Below are positions 1-12,671 of a DNA stretch of 64,000 bases, one piece after another. The translations under genes were made by a program, and so were the position numbers. The DNA comes from Epiperipatus broadwayi (taxonomy: Eukaryota > Onychophora > Udeonychophora > Euonychophora > Peripatidae). How positions within the stretch are numbered: position 1 is the first letter of the stretch; each line of letters opens with the position of its first letter. The notes beneath the pieces are model-generated. The model saw only the letters and a program-made list of their open reading frames with translations, was not told the DNA's origin and made no database searches. The stretch spans positions 5,438,501 to 5,502,500 of the forward strand of contig JAQFVV010006255.1 of NCBI GenBank assembly GCA_028023455.1, in the 5' to 3' direction.

Positions 1-2768
1 CCTTTAAGCGGATCAAAACATAATCAGAATATCGAGTTGTTAAGTATTGAATTTTTGACTTTTTAATTATTTGAATAGTATTTAATTTTGTTTTTAATTA
101 TTTGATAAATAGTATAATTTATTAATGTGTTTGCATTTTTATTGGTATATATGTGTAGTATATAAATTATATAATATTAAATCATTTAGGCTCTTTATTA
201 TATAGTATATAAATTTGTATTCAAATATAATAAAAGTGGTTGGGTACATCGTAATTTTGGAATTCTGATCCAAGTTTGAAGCAACCTTATTTTGTAGACA
301 TAATGATTCTCAAAAGGTCTAATAATTGATTAGTGTGTTTATATTTCTATTAATGTGTTTGTATTTGCACTTACATGTTTTTTTATATAACAATGATTTT
401 TTATATATGTCAATGAATACATCAAACTTCTTCTTTTCAAAACTTGTTTTAATATGACTATAATAAAAATAAAACACATGCTACATTTCGTTCGATATAT
501 TCATTGACATATATGGAAAATTATGAACTATTTTGAAAAGAAAAAATGTATAGATGATATTTTAAAAACAATGATATATATATAATAGAGCAGTGCAATG
601 TAAATTTTAAGACAGATTATCTGATGTACAGAAAGGTTGCAGTTGATAAAGCAATCACAAAATTTACTGGGCATAGTACCATACCATGTGCAAATATAAA
701 CACTTAAAACCAATAAAGAGATATTTCAAATGGTGTGTGCTTGGTGATAGCCATAATGGTTATATATATACCACATGGAATTGTATGCCAGCAAAGAATC
801 AAATTCTGAATGTTGACTATGCCTTGGTACTCATGCTGTGGAGTCAGTAGTTTTGCCATATCTTGCATCACATTATTTTCAAGTCTATAGCTAGAAAATG
901 CGCATAAAAATATAAACATCACTGGTATATACAACAAATATAAAATGAAGAGATGAAACTCATTGTATCACTAATACAGACAGTAACCTACAATTTCTAG
1001 TTTTAGATAGACAAGAAACATATATCCACCTTCTGGAAATGATTTGTTTTGTATCTTTTATTAGGATGAATTTTTTTCTCATAGACACCTTGAGATTTTT
1101 TAACTTTTGGGGTACAAGTTAATAATGAAGAATTCTTATGTGACTAGTTTTGGAGATACTAAACCTATGGATTATCTCAGGTAAAGAGTATTATTTATTG
1201 TTTGACTGAGAATTTTGTGAGGAATACAAAGAAATTATCAATGAAGATGTAATTTAAACTTAGTTAATGATAAACTAGAAATTATGAACAAACAATAAAG
1301 TAATAATTATTTCAGTTGTTGAAATTTCTTTTTTTTTCTTATTTTTAAATAGTAATTATTATTTGTCTTAGCCCTATTGTTTTCCTTAGTTTTTCTAGTT
1401 TCTATTAATGTAAAACTTTTTGCACTAATATTATTAAAACTGAAGTTATTGTGAAAATTGTGTCTCAACTCAGTTTTTAAAAAATTCAATATGGCACTGG
1501 ACCATTAACTAGTTACACCTTTTCTAATCTTTTAACTTTGAATTTTTTTTTATTTATTATTATTTGCTTGACTCATAAAATTATTTTAATTTTGGGCATT
1601 TTCTCCCCTCTCATATCTCTTACCAATTTTACCTTTTATTATAATTATTTTTGTTTAATAGCTGTCACTTTATGATGATAATTACAATATTACTTGCTTA
1701 AATCTTTAAATTCAATATAAACGAAATGTAATTGTTCAGGCACTCACATTGAAGAAATATTTAATGGAAATTCGAACCGTACATTGGAAATTTATAACGA
1801 ATTGAAGTTAGAGTGATATTTGTAATGGAAATTTCACATACTCACGGTAGATGCATTTTATAATAAAAACATGGTAATTACAAAAACATGCCTTACATTT
1901 AAATTAAATTATCATTTTTAAATTAATAATAATTATTTTATGCATTTAGTGGACTTCATTATTTCAAACAAATGAGTTAATACGGCTAATAATTTTACAT
2001 ATCAGCAATACAAATAGTCAGACCAGGATGGTATAAAATATTCAACCTGTGGTCATCTTTCCAGACCACTGTACTCACTCTATGACTGCAAGAAGCAAAC
2101 ATCTGTACTGTAGATAGTTTTTATTTGTATTGGGATGATTCCTGAGTGCCACTAGTCAAAATGACTAGAATATTAACAAAAAAAAAAAAGGTTTTAAAAT
2201 GCTTCCAGTGCAGGAACTGACTAGAATCAGACTTCCCGAGGAAAATGTATTCATTATAATGATCTTCAACATTTACTTTGCTATAATATGGTAGTCAAAA
2301 TGTTATATGGTGAGGTATGGAGAGAAAAAACTAAGCCCAAACTAACAAATCATAAATAACATGTTTATTTACATACACACAAAACAAAATGAAAACATTA
2401 ATATAATAGTCAAATGAAAGTGAAATAAATTATTATCTTCTTTGTTAAGAATTAAGTCCATTTCTAAAATGATGGTAAACAACATAATTTCTTTTAGTTA
2501 TAAAGTTTTTCAAAAAAATAATAGTTTGTTTAGATATGGAATTTGATAGTTTCATTTCTGGAGTGATCACCCCTCTTCTCATTGAAAGTAATGGAGTTCA
2601 ATAGCAACATTCCTAGTTTCTTTTGGCAACTGTTTGCTTTTCTAGTCTGGGTTGGCCTATATCTTGGTCTTGTTGGCAATAACATCTATATTTACAAGGA
2701 ATGGATCCCAGAAATGGTGGGCTAAGACTACATGTCATGCATCAGATGATGAAGAAATCAGGCAGTGA
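1..2768. other. AT-rich flank without recognisable genes
   Basis: No exon, RNA gene or transposon could be supported here. Short open frames are low-complexity and rich in Ile, Phe, Asn and Lys, as chance frames in AT-rich DNA are. The only structure seen is a small imperfect inverted repeat: 403-420 pairs with 497-515, and 428-442 with 532-546. An upstream exon of the coiled-coil gene could be hidden here, but none with a convincing acceptor and donor was found. Confidence 0.5.
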
Positions 2769-3027
2769 ATACTGAATGAATATTTCTCTTTGGCTTAGTA
2801 GTATATGTTAATATATCTTTGTCTTATTTAATTTTAATTTGTTTCTTTATTGCATTGCCTTAATTAATTAATCAATCCTTTCTTATAAAATCTTTAATTT
2901 TTTGTACAATGCTTAACATTCATCAACATCGACAGTTTCGATTGCCCCTGCAATCTTCTTCAGAACTATAAATATATACACATATACTGAATGAATATTT
3001 CTCTTTGGCTTAGTAGTGTATGTTAAT
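2769..3027 (-). mobile_element. 171-bp insertion between 44-bp direct repeats
   Basis: Positions 2769-2812 and 2984-3027 are the same 44 bases with one difference (A/G). Between them lies a 171-bp segment whose minus strand carries a hairpin with a hammerhead-like core (2931-2963). The layout looks like an insertion with a long target-site duplication. Variable-length duplications are known for Penelope-like and LINE elements. A related sequence lies on the plus strand at about 27001-27090. The element family was not identified. Confidence 0.6.
2931..2963 (-). ncRNA. Hammerhead-like core, incomplete
   Basis: On the minus strand CTGAAGA (2957-2963) is followed by one extra A, a 6-bp stem GATTGC/GCAATC with loop AGGG, then GAAA (2936-2939) and CTGTC. 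This matches the two catalytic boxes and stem II of a hammerhead ribozyme. A stable stem I is not evident, and stem III would be a dimer with a central mismatch, so activity is doubtful. It sits inside the insertion flanked by 44-bp repeats. Confidence 0.4.
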
Positions 3028-4120
3028 GTTTAAATGTCTACAAATATTCCTGTACATTTCTGATTGATGATTGGGAAACTTTGTATTAACAGCACACTAC
3101 TGAATTAACTGACAGTAAAACTACAGCAAATTTTATAGACTTCTCCCCATAAAACTTGTCAGAAGAAGAAAACAATAGGAAATTTGTAGCTTTTAGATCT
3201 TTGCCATCCATTGTCTGCATATTTACATTCTTAATTGTTGGAAATACTAATTTCTAATAAAACCAAATTCCCCCAGGTAATTTATGTAAATTGGAGATCT
3301 TAATTAGATCACTAATTATCTAGTTTCAATTATTGTTTATACAATGAAATTCTTTTACTAAATAACTTTATAGTTACTTTTACATGGTCAAATTTATAAT
3401 TTATTTTCTTTGTTTTTTATAAACCATTAGAATTCTTTTTTTTTCTGAGCTAACGGAGAGCTAGCTGTTTTTTTAAATATTAAATTGTGAAAATTTCCTA
3501 CATCTTAATAGGCTTTACCCTGCCTTTTGATTTTATTTAAAGAAAAATATTTTTCTATTTTTATCTAATAAATTAACTGTCTTCTTTTTTTAATTTTTAT
3601 TTTAAGAAAAAATTTTTTTTGCTTTCTAAATTTTATTTTTTAAATCATTCAGTGTAACACATATATACGTTTGTGTCACAATATATTTTTACATAATTAA
3701 TTATATACAGATGTACATAGATAACATTTCATTTATATATATAAACCTATTTACAGAATAATCAAATTCAAAAACATTATTACAATAGTAAGGATTTTTA
3801 GACTTGGTTATTTTGTGAATATGTTTATAATATTAGCTGATAAACTATGATTTATTTATGGGTTTATTAAAATTGTTAGAACCTGTATATGTATATGCTG
3901 AATTTTTGGTTTTGATTACTTTTAATATTCTTTGGGAAAAAAATTTCAACTTATTTATATCTAAAATTATGGAGCAATCACAATCTGTGTATCATATTTT
4001 TCACAATATTGAAAATATTCACTTTTCCATATCTATATTATTAAAACATTTAATTAGAAATATTATACTTTATTTGTAATTAAAAAAATAAATACTGCCT
4101 AATGCTATACTAATAATTAT
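3028..4120. other. AT-rich stretch, nothing recognised
   Basis: Homopolymer-rich sequence. The 73-codon frame at 3858-4079 is hydrophobic and low-complexity, with no motif or splice context. I see no gene here. Confidence 0.5.
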
Positions 4121-4640
4121 AAATAAAATAGAAATTCTTATAACATTATAATATTAGCCAAAAAAAAAAAAAATTTTTAGTAAAATTCTTCTACAACCAT
4201 GATTTCATCTATTAACAAGTAGACCTTTTTAGTGAAATTCATCTAACACACAACATATATATATACAAAACAAAATAGCCTCTTCATCATTCACTTCGAA
4301 AACTAATTTCCTTTAACATCAAAGAATGTCTTCATGAGATTGATGGTTACATTCAAAAAAATTTCTCATATGAGTTTCTTTTACTCTTATTTTCAATTCA
4401 CTTTTTTCATAAAAAGATAACATTGTCAAATAATATTTTATGACTTGTATTCAGTTCATGAATATGCAAAGCTGAATTATGAGATCTATTTTTAACTCTT
4501 ATAAACCTTAATTCTTTCATTAAGACTTAATTTACTCTAGCCTATATAAATTTTATGACTATTGCAGGGGATCTTATAAACTATCCCAGGAATAAATTTG
4601 CAATAAATTAACTGTTTTGAACTATTTAGTAATGAATTTT
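4121..4640 (-). mobile_element. Penelope-like element 3' end, minus copy (fossil)
   Basis: Read on the minus strand, this segment encodes a broken GIY-YIG endonuclease relic, recognised by IPGIVYKI followed by KIYIG and then LNERIK. The GIY-YIG nuclease normally sits C-terminal to the reverse transcriptase in Penelope-like retroelements and nicks the target DNA. Stops and frameshifts interrupt it. The remainder is 3' noncoding sequence. The whole segment is an inverted copy of 4920-5432, so the two form arms of about 520 bp around a spacer of about 280 bp. Confidence 0.75.
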
Positions 4641-4699
4641 TGTTATAGGAATAGAAGGCTCAATAATTTTGAAAATAATAGTTATATTCAGAGGAGTCA

Positions 4700-5432
4700 G
4701 TTTACTTTTGACTATATTGAGTTAGGATATAATTCATGAATTTATTAAGAATATTATATTTAATAAAAATATCTATAAATCTATTAATAATAAAGATTTA
4801 AGTGTTAATGAGAATAAAGAGTTTATTTTGTTGCCATATAAGCCATCACTTAGTAAATTGATTTACAATAATAGTTTTTTATTGAGTGGTATGAAAGGAT
4901 CTGGAAGACAGGCCTGAATTTAAATTCATTAATAAACAGTTCAAAACAGTCAAATGATTGCAAATCTATTCCTGGTGTAGCTTATAAGATTTCTTGCAGT
5001 TGTCATAAAATTTATATAGGTCAGAATAAATTAAGTTTTAATGAAAGAGTTAAAAGTTTATAAGAGGTAAGAATAGATATCATAACTCGAATTTATGTAT
5101 TCATGAACTTAATGCAGGTCATAAAATATTTGACAATGCAGAAGTTATCTTTTAGGAAAAAAGTGAATTGAAAAGAAGAGATAAAAGAAACTGATGATAA
5201 AGTGTTTTGAATCTGAGGCCATCAATCTCATGAAGACATCCTTTGATGTTAATGTTTGAAGTGAATAATGGGAAGGCTATTTAGTTTTGTGCATACATGT
5301 TGTATGCTTAGTTTAATTTTACTTGAAAAAAGTTTATTTGTTAATAGATGAAACCATGGTTGTGGAAGATTTTAGTAAAATTTTGTTTTTTGGCTAGTAT
5401 TATAATGATATATGAATTTCTATTTTAATTTA
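4700..5432 (+). mobile_element. Penelope-like element 3' end, plus copy (fossil)
   Basis: Plus-strand relic of a Penelope-like element. From about 4818 a frame with FILLPYKPSLSKLIYNN resembles the linker before the endonuclease in the relic at 25375-26115. PGVAYKISCSCHKIYIG (about 4971-5022) is the GIY-YIG core, with the paired Cys residues typical of Penelope endonucleases. A stop and a frameshift follow, then HELNAGHKIFDNAEVIF. From about 5220 the sequence is noncoding 3' end. It pairs with 4121-4640 as an inverted repeat. It is clearly dead. Confidence 0.8.
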
Positions 5433-7852
5433 TTAATGTATTTTTCTAGATTCACTGCTAGTAATCAAATTTATCTTATAAATTATTAAAAATTACTGTA
5501 GGAATTATTTTTGGTTTATTTGCCTAAGTTTTGGGAAAATATAGTAAAGTAATAGTAAAATAATGTAAATGACATTCCAGAAAATCATTTATTAATACTA
5601 TAATGATTTTCTTTATTGGTATAAATTAATGTTCACAAAAATATAATGTTAAATAATAGTAATTAATCTGATTTTATACATAAATTTAAAAAAAAACTTT
5701 TTTAAAGAATCGTTAGATGGACTGAATACTATGAATATTTTTGAGAAAATTTACGAAAAAAATCAATGATTGAAATAAAAAGAAAAAAAAAATTGTTATT
5801 GCAAAAATCTATAAAACAAAATGAAAAAAAATCTGTCAGAGAAAAATTCCTGGAATATTTAGATTTTTTTTGAAAAGAATTATACTGAATTAGTAAAATA
5901 ATATTTTTAGTAACCAACATTAGAGAATGTATTATGAATCAATCTTATATAAAAAGCTATTGTAACTTCTTTCAGATGCTACAATAAATCCTAACATTAT
6001 TTAATTTATAAGCCAACCAAAGGACATGATGGTGATCATCAATCAGAAATTGGAAAAACAGCCGAAGAATGATAATAGGATGTAGTAGAAAAATGGTAAA
6101 TCACAAAAAAAAAAAAGGTAAAAAATTAATAGTTTGAGTTAAAATTGGAATGGGGGGGGGGGGAGAGAATCTTCTAGTTAAAAAAAATTGTAATAACTAT
6201 ATAAGTTTAAAAAAATCATAAGACAATTTATTGCTAGAAAGCTGATGTTGATAGAAATACATTTCAGTTAAATTATGTATTAAGTTTAAAATATTATTAG
6301 AAGGATATTTGTACATTTTACAGTTTATATAATTTTCATCACAATTAATCAAATTGTGGAGTTTCACAGTTAGATATTTAGCTGACTAACGAATGTGAAA
6401 AGGAATTTTGGGGTTTAAAAAGGAGATTGTGTTAGGATGAGTTTTACATTTATTGATCAAAGGATATTAAGGAAAATCTTTATAAAATGTTGCTATTTAA
6501 TTATGACATGAATAAAAGAGAGAGAAGAAAAAATGTTGGATTAATAATAAGATGATTAATAAAAAAAAAGTTGAAAGAGAAGATAAACATCAAAGAAATG
6601 CTTTAGCTAAAACAGTGTTTACATATAAAAAAAAAACTGAGTAAGATTGGATGCAAGGAAAATGTAAATTGGTAGAGAAATCTTATATGATTTATTACAT
6701 GTTAGGATATACATACAGCTTAACTGAAAAAAGATATGTAACAAACATAATAAATGAATTAATTTATAACCTAAAAAGAATTTAACAAAAAAATAGATGT
6801 TAAATAAAATAAATATAATATAGTAAATAATACAGTATTTCAATTGTTTGTTTTTTCATTTTTCTTAGTTTATGCTTTTTTTTCCCTAGAAAATTGTTAC
6901 TGTTAAATGAAAAGTGGTGGAAACACTTCAATCATTAAATTTTTAAAATATATTTTGTTGATTAGGTTTTTTTTTTAAAAAAAAATTTCTTAAATGCTGT
7001 TAAGTTAGTTGATATTTTATTGCAATAAAATAACAATCACAATAATATATATAAAAAAAGACTAACTTTAATTATTAAATGTTATTAAAAATATTGGCAT
7101 GGAACTATGAAAGCTACACAACATTTTAAAGATATAATAAAGTCTAAGCTAGAACTCTTTAAAACTGTGAAGATTTGAATGGTAGATTTTTAGATTATCG
7201 ATGTGAAACCATTATTAATATAATGAAAAAAATAGGAATATTAAAAAAAGGTTTTCAACAATGAAGAAAATAAATTTCCATTTATGTAAAAAAAAAAAAA
7301 AAAAGGATAAAATATATTGTGCAATAATGGTAATTAAATTGTAAGTACTAAAGTTGAGATAAAGAATATTAAGGTGAAGCTCATGGAATTAATAAAATTT
7401 TGGAAATTATGAGTTGAAAGAATTCAAAGGAACATAAATGTTTGTAATTTAATTTATGATGTATATGAGTATCTAATAGTTTTTTTGTTTTTTTTTAATG
7501 GTAAGAGTTTGTTTTTTTAAGAAAAAGTTTATTGTAGTGAAAAGTTAGGTTTTAGAATAGAAAATTTAATATATTCTGCAAAAATGTTATGAATGAATTT
7601 TATACAGATCAGTTTTTAATAAATTACAGGTTTTTTCATAAGAAACATTTTAAGTAAAACATGGGGTAATCAAAAATGAAATATATGATTAAGAAAGCAA
7701 AAATTATCACCTATGTCGATGAGTGAATTAAAAAGTTGAAATAAAATTAGACTTGAAATATGGCTAAATGATATAACAGTAAATGAACATCTGAAGTCCT
7801 AAATTAGATTCACTATATTTAAAGAGGTCTACAAAGAGATTATATGTGAGCA
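5433..7852. other. Unclassified purine-rich AT DNA
   Basis: No coding exon recognised. A run of 12 G lies at 6152-6163. The minus-strand frames at 5729-5920 and 6619-6843 are low-complexity. The texture, purine-rich on the plus strand with scattered stops, resembles old transposon DNA, but no family could be assigned. Confidence 0.45.
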
Positions 7853-10335
7853 ATGTCCTCTCTAAATTGTGAACACAATTCAGCGATTTTTAAAATCAGC
7901 ACACTACTCAGCAGCTTCTGCACTCTCCAGATATTCCAATATTCATAGTATTCATCCATTTGTTTTTACATTTAAACACATGAAATTGGTGGCAAAGATA
8001 TTGCTATGGAGATTTCAGTTTAATAGTGTCATATCCTGCCCAAAACAGCGAAAAATTAGATTTCAATACTATTATATTTCGACTGATATATAATTGTGCT
8101 GACCGAGCACCGCCTTTCACCCATTGGCTATTGCCTGAATGTGATACCTTTTTTTAATTATTGAAATTTTTAAAAAAATCCAATATAAAAATCTTTTATT
8201 TTAGGTTCTACAAATGTTAAAATATTCAGAAGTCAATCTAATTCTTCATCAAGTCAATCTAAAAATAAGAAAAATAAATTTAAATATGAATGGCTTTCCT
8301 GATTAGTTGAAAGTGAAATATAATTATCAAAAAGTATAACTACTACTTGTGGATATTTTTTAGTTACCAAAGCAATACAGATGATATCATTTATAAAATT
8401 TGCTGTCATTCAAATCCAAAAGATGAATTTACAATCATTAAAAAATAGGCCAAATGGAAAGTAGACTATTTAAAGTGATATTTAACTCAAAAATTTCATT
8501 CTGATGCAGATATTGCCATCTGAAATAAAATCAGTAGAGGAATTTTGAGAATTTTAACTGAAACTCCAGAAGATTGTAATCTCAGATTAGAAAATGCTGA
8601 ATGCAAGAAAACATACAAAAACAGCAAAAAATTCTCATAGAGAGTGTTATCCTAACAATTACCATCAATTCACCAATGCTTTCTATGCAATCTATACATG
8701 ATCATATAGGAAAAATGTTTATATTTCCAAATCATGGCATAACAAGAATTATTTTTTCGATTTTATAGAATATATAAATTTAATCATACATAAGAAGATT
8801 ATTAACGAAGTTCGAACATTTTCATTTCATTGTTTAATAGTTGATGAACGTTCAAATATTTGGTAGTAAAAAAATAATATATATAAAATACAGATAAAAA
8901 TTTGAATCCAGCTATCAGACAAAATTTGTTACCATTATTAACTTTATTGCGCATGATAATCATTTTTTTGTAATAAGGTTAAAAATTTTTTTATAGTGAG
9001 TAATGTTAGGAAAAACAAATGATATGGTTGTTCATCTCTGGGAGTTTTTTACAGTTAATTAGCATTGAGTGGGGCACGTGGAATATCTTAGGAATAGATT
9101 ATTCATGGAAATAGGTTCCATTTATTAAGGATATTGAAACTTTTTTAAGGACAATATTTACAGTGTTTATAGATTGTCTACAAGAATTGGAAAAATTTAA
9201 AGAATTGGCTAACATTTCAAAATTGATGTCATATTATTCAGATCTCTCAATGAATTAAGATAGATATCTAGATATTTCATACTAAATGTTCTAGTAAAAA
9301 GTTACTGCACTGAACAAGTTGAAGAATTCAATGACTCGGTTAATAATTATTGTTTTAAAAACTCCAAAAACCCACAATATCAAGTAGCGTATGTGATATT
9401 TCAAAATGTATTTGGCAAATTATTAGGATTAAACAAAACTTTGCAAGCATCTAATTTATCCTCAATGGAGGCACACCTACTTGCAAAATCAAAAATGAAT
9501 AAACTAAGAGCCCAGAATCTAGATAACATTCGCTGGAGTGTGAATATTCAAACAATTTTAGATTTTAATAATTATATAGATACTTCCCAATAATTACATT
9601 TATTCATCTGCTTTGAAATCATTTGGATACTAGATTTCAAGAAGAAATGTAAGTGACTGGAATGCCTTGAATTCTTTTGCAATGAAAAGTAATTTAAACA
9701 TAGAACGTAGAAAAGATAGTCTAAAATGTTTATTTGTAAAATATTAATCTATAATAAATAATAATGATAAAAAACATATAAGCTTAGATACAATTTTAGA
9801 ACAATATGGTAATTTGAAATTTTTAATAAATAAAAAATATAAAATTGGAGTAATCAAATCATTTAATGTTTAAGTTACATAGGTCTTAAAAGACCAAGAA
9901 TATAAAGAACTTTCAATATTTTTTGATATTTGTGCAACTTTTTAAGTTTCCGGCATCTATTGTGAATGTGGTTTTATTTTACTGAATGCAGTAAAATCAA
10001 AATCCCATAATAGACTAGATAACAAACATTTGGATAATTTAATAAAAATTAAGCATTATATTTTATCAGAAAAACAGATAAACCTACATGAAGTTTATAA
10101 AATTTGGATAAATCATAAAGAATGATCGGAAAAAATATATGACTAATTATTATTATTGAGTTTTGTTATTATTTTTAGATTATGTTCTACAATATTTTAT
10201 TGTATATACACTATTTTACATGTAAACATGCAAATAAATGCATATATATATATATATATTGTTGCACATTGGTCAGTTTAATGTTTTCAGCTATTGTATT
10301 TTTAGCTCAGAGACAATTTATTCTTAGAGGAAATA
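7853..10335 (+). mobile_element. Fossil hAT-superfamily DNA transposon
   Basis: The left end CAATGTCCTCTCTAAATTGTG (7853 on; last base not counted in the motif) and the inverted right end near 10300-10335 share an imperfect match around a CCTCTnTAA-like block. This resembles hAT terminal repeats. Between them lies a decayed transposase (about 8215-10130). An 8-bp target duplication is only suggestive: TATGTGAG on the left against a similar ATGTTAGA on the right. The boundaries are therefore estimates. Confidence 0.6.
8215..10130 (+). pseudogene. Decayed hAT transposase (ZMYM1/DUF4371-like)
   Basis: Plus-strand remains in several frames with many stops. In order they show: an N-terminal region with CHSNPKDEFTIIKK and W-K-D blocks (about 8400-8490); a segment with IGKMFIFPNHGITRIIF (about 8708); a degraded DDE-catalytic-type region with VRTFHF and LIVDE-like blocks (about 8810-8850); LQASNLSSMEAHLLAKSK (about 9440-9495) in the middle helical domain; and SGIYCECGFILLNAVKSKS (about 9948-10005), followed by a D-N-L-I-K-I block. 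The last is the hAT C-terminal dimerisation domain with its conserved E-x-F-S-x-L-like core. Such transposases cut and paste hAT elements. This copy cannot make protein. The family call rests on remembered motif layout and was not searched. Confidence 0.75.
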
Positions 10336-10860
10336 TTTTATGTTAGATAAATAAATGGGATAAAAAAATGTTGCTGTAGTTATATAGAGAGAAATAATAT
10401 ATGAATTACAAACACTGGAATTAATTATGAGACTGTAATTCATCAATGAATTCATAAATATTTAAAAATGAATATGTATATATATTATTGTAACAATATA
10501 ATTGATTTAGACTGCCAAATATGATGGAGTTAAGGGCCACCATTTTTTTCATAAATATTATCATCAACTTTATTATTTTAATATAGGTAATATGTAATTA
10601 TTTTATTGGGTATCACAGTGGTATAATATTGATTGGTGATATAAGCAGATAATCAACCATGCACTCTCACCCATACCACACAATTACTCAATAATTAATT
10701 CAATATAGAAACATGAAATTACAATAATTAAATGAATAATAAAGATTTGCAAATGTAGAGAATAAAAGAAATACTACAAAATTAACAAATAATAACTGTT
10801 AGTAATATCATCAAAAATGAGAAATTAATGAAATCCATTATCTGTTCTTTTATATAAATT
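10336..10860. other. AT-rich spacer
   Basis: No gene or recognisable repeat between the hAT fossil and the palindrome cluster. Short TA tracts are common. Confidence 0.5.
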
Positions 10861-11749
10861 ACAATAAATAATAAAAATTATGTATAACAGCTAATACATA
10901 TTAATAATAATTATACATAAGAAACCTATTTCAGTACATGGTTTCTTGCCCTTTTCAAGTGTTAATCATTTATATTAATGTGTTAACCACTTATTGCAGA
11001 TTGAACACTAGTATTCTATAATGGAGTAAATAATTAAATAAAACAGTAAAATAGAATAAAATATTTATATATAGATCCAATATAACTTTAAAGAATTGAC
11101 TATATAACATACAATATATAGAATCAATAATATGTACATTATACAATTTTATATATATTATCTTATAAACATTAAAGTCTTAAAGCTAAACTAGTCAATA
11201 CAATAATCAAAATTACACCAAATTCACAACTCAACCAGTGAAATCATGGGGTGCATTTTAAAGTTTATTTTCTTGGCTAGAGTTGTGAATTTGGGGTAAT
11301 TTTGATTATATATTATATAATTTTCCATTCATTTATAATTTACCAGTTGTTAACTAAATTTATTGAAGTTTTGTAAATATTCATATAATTATTTAAGTTA
11401 TATTTAATGTAATATGTTTCATATATTTGTCTTCTATTTGGATCTTTAATATAAAATTAAAAATTTAATACTTTTTGTAGCATCTATTTTATGGTCATAT
11501 GTTAAGTAATGAATGTATAAAGCAGATTTATCTCAACTAGTAAATGTATTATGTTTTTTGGTTCTTAACTCTGTTTCTCTATATGATTGTAATAAATTAA
11601 ATTGCAATAGTCACAGCTAATTTTATATACAATTCCTTTTTTTGTATTTTATATTATCTCTTAATTTATAATTACCTAGTAATTTATCCAGACTTTTACA
11701 ATTTGACTATCCAATATTTATATGTTTATCAATATAATTTTTGTTTTTT

Positions 11750-12180
11750 ATCAGGTTAATATGAAAGTTTGATCTATTTCTTATTTGAACTATTGTTATT
11801 ATCATCATTATAATCATTTTGCATAGAAATGTTATCATCTACTATAAATTTTTTAGAATTAAAAAGTATATATTTAATAGTTTTAGGGTTATATCCATAA
11901 TCTTTACATAATTTAATAAATTGACTCTTTTGTAAATAAGCTACATTTTTATCTACATCATATTTATCATTTCTCTATTTAAAATTTTTAATAACTGCTA
12001 TCTTTTGTACCCATACTTGTTGTGAATCTATAGGAATAATTTTTCTTAATTTGTCTTTTTAATAAAATGTTTTAATATAATTTTATTATCATTGTCTATG
12101 TGAATTTATATATCTAAATATTTAATTTTATCTTCAAATTCTACTTTTGGACATTTAATATTAAACCTTTAAATTACATT
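11750..12180 (-). pseudogene. Penelope-like reverse transcriptase C-terminal relic
   Basis: The minus strand reads KCPKVEFEDKIKYLDI, then a stop and IHIDNDNKIILKHFIKK. This matches the palm-to-thumb part of Penelope-like reverse transcriptases, where a Y/F-L-D block precedes the template-contact region. After a frameshift comes a Lys-rich segment ending in KLCKDYGYNPKTI, which resembles the helical region before the endonuclease. Stops and frameshifts show it is dead. Its own GIY-YIG domain was not found next to it. Confidence 0.6.
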
Positions 12181-12364
12181 TAAGATCCAAAAAGAAAACA
12201 GATTTCTGAAACATATTACATTAAACATAATTTAAATAACTGTATGAATATTTGCAATATATCAATAAATTTAGTTAACAATTAGTCAATTAAAAATGAA
12301 TGGAAAATTATATATATATAATTCGATTAAGTCAAATAATTTTTTACTTTTGGGAAATATATGT

Positions 12365-12635
12365 ATTCAAGCACGAGTGCGTGTGCGGCACAACTGTTCC
12401 CAAAAGCTATTAATGCAAAATAGTTAACTAAAAATAACAAACTAGCTGAGTGCTTTCAAAGGATCTTGCCTTCATAAAAAATGGAATTAGCATATTTGCA
12501 TATCATTAAATGTATTGGCAAGCTATGATTATGAAGGCAAGATCCTTTGAAAGCGCTCAGCTAGTTTATTATTTTTAGTTAGCTATTTTATATTAATAGC
12601 TTTTGGGAACAGTTATGCCACACATGCACTCATGC

Positions 12636-12645
<10 letters not shown>
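12365..12645. repeat. Fold-back hairpin, arms about 112 bp
   Basis: 12365-12478 is the reverse complement of 12530-12645 with few mismatches; the loop is about 51 bp. It is followed by a (TA)n tract at 12640-12668 and a tandem duplication of a unit of about 31 bp containing TTGTAAAAGGTAAATATTA (12661-12720). No ORF. It resembles a palindromic MITE or fold-back element. Confidence 0.85.

Positions 12646-12671
<26 letters not shown>

Noticed and set aside
5190-5215. CTGATGA near the end of the Penelope nuclease relic
   Set aside because: The downstream box reads GAAT, and no stem II is formed. Chance or coding remnant.
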